From NCBI GenBank assembly GCA_947463775.1, contig CANHVD010000005.1, positions 1-29,961 on the forward strand: a stretch of 29,961 nucleotides of DNA, given 5' to 3'. The notes beneath the pieces were generated by a model, which had not been told where the DNA came from, made no database searches, and worked only from the letters and a program-made list of their open reading frames with translations. Below are positions 23,547-29,961 of the stretch, piece after piece. A program made the position numbers and the translations under genes. The stretch's first letter is position 1. Each line of letters starts with the position of its first letter. This stretch comes from Planctomycetaceae bacterium (GTDB lineage Bacteria; Planctomycetota; Planctomycetia; Planctomycetales; Planctomycetaceae).

Positions 23547-24110
23547 TCAGGTTTCCGCCGAATCCAGTTGGGATGCCAGCCAGGCCCTGGCAAAGCGCCA
23601 GTCATTTTTCACGGTCGCCTCTGATACTTCCAGCACTGCGGCAGTCTCTTTCACATCCAGTCCCCCGAAACATCTCAGCTCAAAAACCTGAGCCTGTCGC
23701 GGATTCACTCCAGCCAGTTGCTCCATTAGATCATTCACTGCCACGACATCCACCGGTTCGGGACTCATCGACGGCAGGAGAGTGTCCTGCAGAGGTATCT
23801 GCTGACCGCCTGCTTCACGTTTCTCCGCATTTCTTCGCCGGGCATGGTCCACAAGAATGCGTCGCATCATGGTGGCGGCTACTGCACAAAAATGAGCTTT
23901 CCCCTGCCAGTTGACTCGGGTCTGATCGGCCAGTCGCAGGAAAGCTTCGTTGACCAGAGCAGTCGGCTGCAACGTATGATCGACACGTTCGTGCTTCAGC
24001 CGGCTTGCGGCGATCGCTCGCAGTTCGTCGTAGACCAGTGGCATAAGCTGATGAATCGCGTTGCGGTCACCCGCGGAAATGCTGAGCAGTAGATCGGTGG
24101 TCTGGGGCAC
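23547..24110 (-). CDS. ECF-type RNA polymerase sigma factor
   Basis: An extracytoplasmic-function sigma factor of 187 residues. The frame is open to 24314, but the upstream part has no homologous look; GTG 24110 has AGGA 8 bases upstream and gives the usual family length. Region 2 carries LVYDELRAIAASRLKHER, TLQPTALVNEAFLRL and MMRRILVDHARRRNAEKR, which is characteristic of the ECF subgroup that accompanies Ser/Thr kinases in planctomycetes and acidobacteria. Region 4 carries RQAQVFELRCFGGLDVKETA and the helix-turn-helix VLEVSEATVKNDWRFARAWL for -35 recognition. There is no anti-sigma gene beside it; the kinase 32 bases downstream probably controls it, for instance by phosphorylation, a known scheme for such pairs. 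The targets are unknown. Confidence 0.95.
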   Translation of the reverse strand: MPQTTDLLLSISAGDRNAIHQLMPLVYDELRAIAASRLKHERVDHTLQPTALVNEAFLRLADQTRVNWQGKAHFCAVAATMMRRILVDHARRRNAEKREAGGQQIPLQDTLLPSMSPEPVDVVAVNDLMEQLAGVNPRQAQVFELRCFGGLDVKETAAVLEVSEATVKNDWRFARAWLASQLDSAET

Positions 24111-24635
24111 GTGTTCATCCTGTCGATCGGTTGCGGACTGCTCAACCCCAACAACACCCGCAGCGAACGGTCGAAGGATTTTGCCCCGACTAGCTACAAA
24201 ACATCCAGAGTTCCTGCGTGAGTCGATGTAAGCCGTAGCCAGCAGTGGTTGCAAGGCCGTCAAGTAGTATGCCGGAGTAGCGAAGAATGGCAATCGTTGC
24301 GAACAATAACGCAAACCTTGCCAGATGACACGGAAGGGTGTTCACTGCTGAGAGTTGTTGCATGGCTCTGACCTTATCTTGCTGCGGGAATACACGACGC
24401 TTATCAGAGAACGCGTTGGCGGCATGAATTTGAGCTAATGTTTTTTCGACGATTCTCGCTGCGGTGCTGTTTTCCGTGCTGTTTTTCCGCGCTCCGACCA
24501 ATCTGCACAGAAATTCTGGCCCTGATGAGTGATTTCAACGCGTGTGGAAATGCCTCAGGAAGAATCTGGCGAAAGCCATCACCTGCTGACTCCGCGAATC
24601 ACCAACCGGTCACGAATTTCTGAAAGTCGCCGCCG
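24111..24635. other. intergenic stretch between divergent genes
   Basis: About 525 bases between the sigma gene and the Aas fusion gene, which diverge. It should hold both promoters, but I see no clear consensus. A minus-strand frame at 24190-24501 (TTG start) has a hydrophobic stretch LARFALLFATIAIL, yet no Shine-Dalgarno and no family match. I leave it uncalled. Confidence 0.45.
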
Positions 24636-27600
24636 ATGTCGTCTCATAACCTGTCTGACACCGAACCTCGCTCCTCCCTCAAGTCGTCTTCATTCATCGG
24701 CTACCTGCTGATGAGCTTCCTCACTGCGGTCACCGACAACATGTATCGCTGGCTGATCATTCCGATCGCCAAGGATCAATTGAAGGGAACCGGCCTTTCC
24801 GCAGAGCAATTCAAAGCGGAAGAGTCTCTGATTCTGTCTCTTGGACTTGGCAGTCTGATTCTGCCGTTCGTCATTTTTGCTCCGTGGTCCAGTTGGCTGG
24901 GAGACCGATTCAGTAAGCGGACCACCACGATCTGGCTGAAAGTCGCGGAAGTCGTGCTGGTGGCCCTCGGCATTTGGTCCATCCAGACAGGACATCAGGG
25001 AACGATGTTCGCCGTACTGTTTCTGCTGGGGACTCAAAGTGCTCTGCTCAGCACTGCTAAGTACGGCATCATTTCTGAACTGGTCCCCCGTTCGTCATTG
25101 TCGGCCGCCAATGGACTGGTGGCTCTGGTGACGCTCATCGCGGCCATTGTCGGAGCTGGTGCCGGGATGCAACTCGGCGAACACGCGATTGCCAGCAAGA
25201 GTCTCACGCTGGCAGCGATTGCTTTGGAGGCGGTTGCCGTTCTGGGAGTCGTCGGAAGCCTGATGATCCAGCGAGTTCCCTCTGCAAATCCCACATTGGC
25301 ATTTCCGTGGAACCCGATTCAATACTCTTGGCGCGATATGAAACTTGTCTTCAGCGACCGACCTATTCTGCGAGTTACGTTGGGGATTGCGTTCTTCTGG
25401 TCTCTGGCCTCACTGGCGCAGATGAACATTGATACTTATGTCACCGGCGAACTGCATCAGACTCAGACGGATGTAGGCACGTTCCTCGCCGTATTGTCTC
25501 TCGGAGTGGGAATTGGCAGCGTTCTGGCCGGATGGTGGTCCGGCGGCCGCGTCGAACTGGGGATGGTTCCGCTCGGTGCCTTTCTTATGTCTCTGGCCTG
25601 TGTCATTCTTTTCCTGTGTCACGATTCTTCTCTGATGGCCGGCGCGATGCTGGGAATGATTGGCCTGGGTGGCGGGCTCTTCAATGTGCCGCTCAACGCT
25701 TATCTGCAGGAAAGAAGCCCGCACGAAAAACTGGGAGCGATCCTGGCAGCCGGAAATCAGTTGACTTCCCTGGGCATGGTCGCGGTGGCTGCATTGTTCT
25801 GGTTTCTTGGTGGTCGGCTGCAACTCAGCGCGGCACAGATCTTTCTGCTGACCGGGATCGGTATTCTTCCGATTTTTGCCTACGTCGTCTGGTTGCTGCC
25901 GCAGGCTACGGTTCGATTCTTCGTGTGGCTGCTCAGTCGCTTCGTTTATCGAGTCCGTATTTATGACGTTGAAAACCTGCCAGAGAAAGGCCCGGGGCTC
26001 CTCGTCGCTAATCATGTTTCATGGCTGGATGGTATCATGCTGCTACTCTCCAGCTCGCGCAATATTCGCATGGTCGCCTACGCAGACTACGTGAAGGGGC
26101 CATGGATCGGCTGGCTTGCTCGATTATTCGGAATCATTCCGATTCGTTCGGGCGATGGTCCGCGAGCCCTGTTGCAGTCGCTGAATACGGCTCGTGAAGC
26201 ATTGCTCGCCGGGGAACTGGTCTGCATTTTCGCCGAGGGCCAGTTGACTCGTAACGGACAATTGCAGAAGTTCGAACGGGGACTGTTGAAGATTCTCAAA
26301 GGCACCGACGCGCCGGTAATTCCCGTCTTCCTGGATGAACTCTGGGGCAGCATTTTCAGCTACGATCGTGGCAAATTCCTTTGGAAGAAACCACGCCATT
26401 GGCCGTATCCCATTTCTATCTCATTCGGTTCACCACTTCATGGCGTTGACGATGTGGACGCGGTGCGACACGGGGTGCTGGAACTGGGAGCGAAATCCAT
26501 GGAACGGAGAAAGCACCGCCGACTGCTTCCCGCGAAGCAATTCATCCGTCAGTGTCGAGTCGCATGGCGACGGACAAAGGTTGCCGATTCCGCCGGGACT
26601 CAACTCACTGGTGGCCGATTGCTGACTGGTTCGTTAGCACTTCATAAGCTATTGACGTCAACTGTGCTGAAACCAGAAAACAACTATGTAGGTTTGCTGC
26701 TGCCGCCTTCTGTTGGAGGAGTGCTCGCCAATGCGGCTGTTACTTTGGCTGGCAAAGTGGCTGTCAATCTGAACTACACGCTTTCAGAAGATGTCGTGAA
26801 CTACTGCATCAAAGAAGCCGGCGTTCAACAGGTTCTTACCAGCCGTCGGTTTATGGAAAAGCGGCCGATGAATCTGAATGCCGAACTGATCTTTCTGGAA
26901 GATCTCAGCCAGCAGATCAGTGGACTGGCGAAGATAAAAGCGTTTCTGACTGCTCGGTTTATTCCGCTGCGTATGTTGAGTCGTCGATTGGGCCTCGAGC
27001 GTGTGAAGCCCGACGATGTGATGTCCATCATCTTTACGTCCGGTTCCACGGGGGATCCCAAGGGCGTCATGCTGACCAATGATAATGTGGCTTCCAACAT
27101 CGAAGCCGTGCGTCATCTGCTGCATCTTCGGCCCACCGATTCGGTGCTGGGAGTGCTGCCGTTCTTTCATTCGTTCGGTTACACCGTGTCCATGTGGCTG
27201 CCCCTATGTACTGAACCGTCTGGCGTCTATCACTTCAATCCGCTGGATGCTTCAACGGTTGGTAAGCTGATCGAAAAGCACAAGTCGACGATCCTGCTGG
27301 CTACGCCGACGTTCCTGCGGTCGTACATGAAGCGGTGCAGTGTCGAACAGATGAGTTCACTGAATATGGTCATCGTCGGTGCGGAGAAGATGCCGGATGA
27401 GTTGCGGGATTCCTTCCGCGAAAAGTACGGTTTTGAGCCCAGCGAAGGTTACGGTACGACTGAACTTTCTCCGATCGCAGCCGTGAACATCCCCGCGTCA
27501 CGACTGGGATCGGAATGCTTTGGTCAGACTTCGACGAAGCATGGTACGGCCGGACGAGTTATCCCCGGTTCCGTGGCTGCCGTGTTTGATCTGGAGACGA

Positions 27601-28178
27601 ACGAACGTCTGGGGACGAATAAGGAGGGCATGCTGAAGATCAAGGGCCCGAACGTAATGCTCGGATATCTGAATCATCCACAGAAGACCGCCGAGCTTAT
27701 TCAGGACGGCTGGTACACGACGGGTGACCTGGGCATGATCGATGATGAAGGATTCATCCGAATTACGGGGCGTCAAAGCCGTTTTTCCAAGATCGGCGGC
27801 GAAATGGTGCCTCACATCCGGATCGAACAGGAGATCGCCCGAATTATTGACGACACCCCAGAAAATGGGACGCTAACCGGTCAAACGCCGAACGGCCAAA
27901 CGCCAAATGAAGAGGCGTCCGGCGATGCTGAGATCATGTGTGCTGTGACCGCTGTGCCTGATTCGTCTAAAGGCGAACGACTGGTTGTGCTGCACAAGCC
28001 TATGCAGAAAAGTGCAAGAGAGATCATCGACCAGCTGCAACTCGCCGGACTTCCGAATCTGTGGATACCAGGCTCCAACTGTTTCTTTGAGGTCAATCAG
28101 ATTCCGCTGCTCGGCACAGGCAAGCTGGACCTGCGCGCCATTAAGGAAACTGCGATCAGTCTCTGCGAAGTAAAGTAG
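24636..28178 (+). CDS. aas: LplT-PlsC-Aas fusion: lysophospholipid transporter/acyltransferase/acyl-ACP synthetase
   Basis: A 1180-residue inner-membrane protein joining three activities that E. coli encodes as lplT and aas: flipping lysophospholipids inwards, activating a fatty acid, and re-acylating the lipid. Residues 20-435 form an MFS transporter (SFLTAVTDNMYRWLI, LGDRFSKR, NVPLNAYLQERSPHEKLGAI). Residues 440-640 are a PlsC acyltransferase: NHVSWLDG holds the HxxxxD motif (H460, D465), and GIIPIRSGDGPR and FAEGQLTRNGQL follow. Residues 660-1175 are an AMP-forming ligase: P-loop TSGSTGDPKG (801-810), GYGTTELSP (938-946), YTTGD (D1031), GRQSRFSKIGGEMV, and the C-terminal catalytic lysine K1163 in LLGTGKLDLR. 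All three parts look intact. ATG 24636 has only a weak Shine-Dalgarno. A linker near residue 1081-1091 contains the duplicated GQTPN. It is probably monocistronic or precedes the next plus-strand gene by about 180 bases. Confidence 0.93.
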   Translation: MSSHNLSDTEPRSSLKSSSFIGYLLMSFLTAVTDNMYRWLIIPIAKDQLKGTGLSAEQFKAEESLILSLGLGSLILPFVIFAPWSSWLGDRFSKRTTTIWLKVAEVVLVALGIWSIQTGHQGTMFAVLFLLGTQSALLSTAKYGIISELVPRSSLSAANGLVALVTLIAAIVGAGAGMQLGEHAIASKSLTLAAIALEAVAVLGVVGSLMIQRVPSANPTLAFPWNPIQYSWRDMKLVFSDRPILRVTLGIAFFWSLASLAQMNIDTYVTGELHQTQTDVGTFLAVLSLGVGIGSVLAGWWSGGRVELGMVPLGAFLMSLACVILFLCHDSSLMAGAMLGMIGLGGGLFNVPLNAYLQERSPHEKLGAILAAGNQLTSLGMVAVAALFWFLGGRLQLSAAQIFLLTGIGILPIFAYVVWLLPQATVRFFVWLLSRFVYRVRIYDVENLPEKGPGLLVANHVSWLDGIMLLLSSSRNIRMVAYADYVKGPWIGWLARLFGIIPIRSGDGPRALLQSLNTAREALLAGELVCIFAEGQLTRNGQLQKFERGLLKILKGTDAPVIPVFLDELWGSIFSYDRGKFLWKKPRHWPYPISISFGSPLHGVDDVDAVRHGVLELGAKSMERRKHRRLLPAKQFIRQCRVAWRRTKVADSAGTQLTGGRLLTGSLALHKLLTSTVLKPENNYVGLLLPPSVGGVLANAAVTLAGKVAVNLNYTLSEDVVNYCIKEAGVQQVLTSRRFMEKRPMNLNAELIFLEDLSQQISGLAKIKAFLTARFIPLRMLSRRLGLERVKPDDVMSIIFTSGSTGDPKGVMLTNDNVASNIEAVRHLLHLRPTDSVLGVLPFFHSFGYTVSMWLPLCTEPSGVYHFNPLDASTVGKLIEKHKSTILLATPTFLRSYMKRCSVEQMSSLNMVIVGAEKMPDELRDSFREKYGFEPSEGYGTTELSPIAAVNIPASRLGSECFGQTSTKHGTAGRVIPGSVAAVFDLETNERLGTNKEGMLKIKGPNVMLGYLNHPQKTAELIQDGWYTTGDLGMIDDEGFIRITGRQSRFSKIGGEMVPHIRIEQEIARIIDDTPENGTLTGQTPNGQTPNEEASGDAEIMCAVTAVPDSSKGERLVVLHKPMQKSAREIIDQLQLAGLPNLWIPGSNCFFEVNQIPLLGTGKLDLRAIKETAISLCEVK

Positions 28179-28356
28179 CTCAGCACGCGGTGGCGCAGAG
28201 TCAGAATGAAGTCCCGGGAAGAATTTGCTTGTGCGGCGCGATTGTGTATGGTGTGGATGTGGGTGGACCACCGAGCAACCATGCTGCATCCGGTCACGAC
28301 ATTTCGACATCGAACTTCTTGTCGGATACAATCGATCTGCTTCTCCCGGGCCAACA

Positions 28357-29961
28357 ATGATGGTGACCACCAAATCTGACCGAACTGGTTTGACAATAAT
28401 GTTGATTCGAATGTTCTTACTGCTGCTGCTGCTGTTGATAGTTTCTTCCACTTCCACGGTCACTCGGGCCGATGAATCGTGGCCGATGGCAGCTCGGGTT
28501 GAGCGGCAGCCGTTGCTGGCTCAACTGCAGCGACTTCGCGACACGCTGAAACATATTGGCATGCCACTGCCGATGGAGACAGAAACGCAGTTAAGGCAGC
28601 TCGTCGAGAATGCTGATGAAGACTCGCTGACAGCTCGAGTTCAGGAGTTGCTCGATCCACATTGTCTGGCGGCGGTATCGCTCAGAAAAGATGCAGCACC
28701 GGCAGTTGTTCGTCGCGAAGCAAAAGCCGAATTGATTGAACAGGGATGGCAGAGATTTCTGATCAAGGTCATCAATGAGCCGGAAATTCGTGTTCGTCTT
28801 CGCATCGACAGTCCCAACGCAAAGCCGCTGCCGCACTCGCCTCAGGAAGACGTGGACTCGAGGTGGCTGGGCTTATCGATGTTCGACGGGCAGCCGATGA
28901 CGCCGACGCTGACCGGCTTGCCACTGGAGTATCGCATCGTCGAAGTGTACTCGCGCGAAGCTGGCGACAAGACGGCTCGCATTGAGTTTTCCGCTCCTCA
29001 GCCCGGCGCTGTGAGTGTCAGCCGATCCAGTTCGATTATCGCGGACTGGCGATTCGATCAGGATGCCGCAGGATGGGAAGCGATGAATCAATCAACGCTG
29101 AAGGCTCAGGAGGGTTCATTGCTGGTGGAAGGCACTGGTGAAGATCCGTTCTTTGGCACGAATTTGAAGAAGTCCGCGCAGCCCGGAAATCTGGTTCTGC
29201 GTTTTTGGGCGCGTGCGGAAGAGGCAGGTGTTGGGCAGATGTTCTGGTGGTCGGAAGAACGGCCGCAGCCTGGTCCCGGCCACGTGATTGCGTTCAATGT
29301 CGAACCCGGGCGCGAGATGCTGTATGAGATTCCATTTACCGACGACGGCCATGTGACCGGAGTCCGCATCGACCCCAATGGCAAGCCATGCAACTGGCGG
29401 ATTGACTGGATCGAACTGGCCTATGCGAATGGAGGCAGCGACTGGGGCGGTGAGTCATTTGCGTTTGCGACTCAGCCTTCGACGGAAGTGACCTTTCGAG
29501 TGGTCGATGATGCTGATCGTCCCGCGATGGGCTGCTTTGAAATTACAGATGCTGCAGGCCGAGTGTACCCACCGCAGACAAAGCGACTTGCTCCGGATTT
29601 CTTCTTTCAGCGTCAGATCTATCGGGCCGATGGAGAGACCGTCCGGCTGCCGGCCGGGAAGTACTCTGTTGTGTGTTCGCGTGGACCTGAAACTCTTCCG
29701 GAGACCCAGAGTCTGGTTGTGAATGGGCAACCTGTCACTCTTGAGTATCGAGTCAAGCGGTGGATCGATCCTTCGCGCCGAGGCTACTGGTCCGGAGATC
29801 ATCATATTCACGCCGCTGGTTGCGCGCACTATGAGAGTCCAACTCAGGGCGTTGCTCCTCCGGATATGCTTCGGCACTGTATGGGTGAAGATCTGAAAGT
29901 GGGCTGCTGTCTGACCTGGGGCCCGTGTTTTGATTTTCAAAAGCGATTCTTCACGGGAGAG
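28357..29961 (+). CDS. secreted CehA/McbA-type protein, C-terminus beyond window edge
   Basis: The frame is open from ATG 28357 to the window end (535 codons). The next in-frame ATG at 28399 would give a cleaner signal peptide (MLIRMFLLLLLLLIVSSTST, cleaved before DESW); neither has a Shine-Dalgarno. After it come a helical segment (LLAQLQRLRDTLKHIG, QLRQLVENADEDSL) and beta-rich domains. One around residues 225-350 looks carbohydrate-binding-like (DWRFDQDAAGWEAM, NLVLRFWARAEEAG, WRIDWIELAYAN). The visible end is YWSGDHHIHAAGCAHYESP, with the metal-type H483 and H485, the start of a PHP-like domain as in the protein at 17754-20462. It then continues LRHCMGEDLKVGCCLTWGPC and is cut. The run of CTG codons at 28415 simply encodes the signal-peptide leucines. 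The complete hydrolase domain cannot be judged here. Confidence 0.8.
   Translation, partial: MMVTTKSDRTGLTIMLIRMFLLLLLLLIVSSTSTVTRADESWPMAARVERQPLLAQLQRLRDTLKHIGMPLPMETETQLRQLVENADEDSLTARVQELLDPHCLAAVSLRKDAAPAVVRREAKAELIEQGWQRFLIKVINEPEIRVRLRIDSPNAKPLPHSPQEDVDSRWLGLSMFDGQPMTPTLTGLPLEYRIVEVYSREAGDKTARIEFSAPQPGAVSVSRSSSIIADWRFDQDAAGWEAMNQSTLKAQEGSLLVEGTGEDPFFGTNLKKSAQPGNLVLRFWARAEEAGVGQMFWWSEERPQPGPGHVIAFNVEPGREMLYEIPFTDDGHVTGVRIDPNGKPCNWRIDWIELAYANGGSDWGGESFAFATQPSTEVTFRVVDDADRPAMGCFEITDAAGRVYPPQTKRLAPDFFFQRQIYRADGETVRLPAGKYSVVCSRGPETLPETQSLVVNGQPVTLEYRVKRWIDPSRRGYWSGDHHIHAAGCAHYESPTQGVAPPDMLRHCMGEDLKVGCCLTWGPCFDFQKRFFTGE

Noticed and set aside
24190..24501. Minus-strand ORF of 103 codons with a hydrophobic segment
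   Set aside because: TTG start, no Shine-Dalgarno and no family resemblance; a small membrane protein cannot be excluded but is not supported.
28161..28200. Inverted repeat CTCTGCG/CGCAGAG at the end of the Aas fusion gene
   Set aside because: Perfect 7-bp arms but a 26-base loop and no T-run; too weak to call a terminator.
28411..28440. CTG microsatellite that might act as a phase-variation switch
   Set aside because: It is a trinucleotide run encoding the leucine core of a signal peptide, so length changes would not shift the frame.

Overview
The window looks like chromosomal DNA from a planctomycete. The evidence is gene content: a DUF1501 protein paired with a PSCyt1/PSCyt2/PSD1 cytochrome protein, secreted formylglycine sulfatases, CehA/McbA-type PHP metallohydrolases, and an ECF sigma factor next to a Hanks-type kinase with a membrane-embedded C-terminus. 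Genes are loosely packed on both strands, and many start codons lack a clear Shine-Dalgarno sequence or are GTG/TTG. I cannot assign a genus. I saw no tRNA, rRNA, CRISPR array or intact insertion sequence.

Layout. Positions 1-2735 read leftwards: the N-terminal part of an MFS transporter (cut by the window edge), truA, and a doubtful small ORF. A TolC-type outer-membrane efflux lipoprotein reads rightwards (2762-4729). Just after it lies a decayed piece of a DUF1501 gene (about 4796-4960), and the antisense of that piece forms the C-terminal 52 codons of a small lipoprotein gene (4804-5169). A divergent PanB-like gene and a 56-codon ORF with a good Shine-Dalgarno follow on the minus strand. 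Two paralogous secreted sulfatases (7102-9438 and 9872-12202) read rightwards, separated by a block of almost three copies of a ~125-bp repeat. A DUF1501/PSD1 pair (12984-16837) reads leftwards. Then come a secreted CehA/McbA-type metallohydrolase with a probable intrinsic terminator (17754-20479), a four-helix membrane protein, a kinase and its ECF sigma factor (20604-24110, minus), a 1180-residue LplT-PlsC-Aas fusion (24636-28178), and a second CehA/McbA-type protein cut by the right edge.

How the genes fit together. Much of the window encodes exported proteins: two sulfatases, two metallohydrolases, a c-type-cytochrome protein with its twin-arginine partner, and two lipoproteins. This fits a bacterium that processes complex, often sulfated, organic matter at or outside the cell surface, though no substrate can be read from the sequence. 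The sigma factor and kinase probably form one signalling unit. The Aas fusion probably recycles lysophospholipids at the inner membrane.

The points most worth a second look are the DUF1501 remnant fused in antisense to the lipoprotein gene, the PanB-like protein lacking the usual metal and lysine residues, the nested-inverted-repeat tandem block between the sulfatases, and the polytopic C-terminus of the kinase. I found no convincing wholly new multi-gene system.
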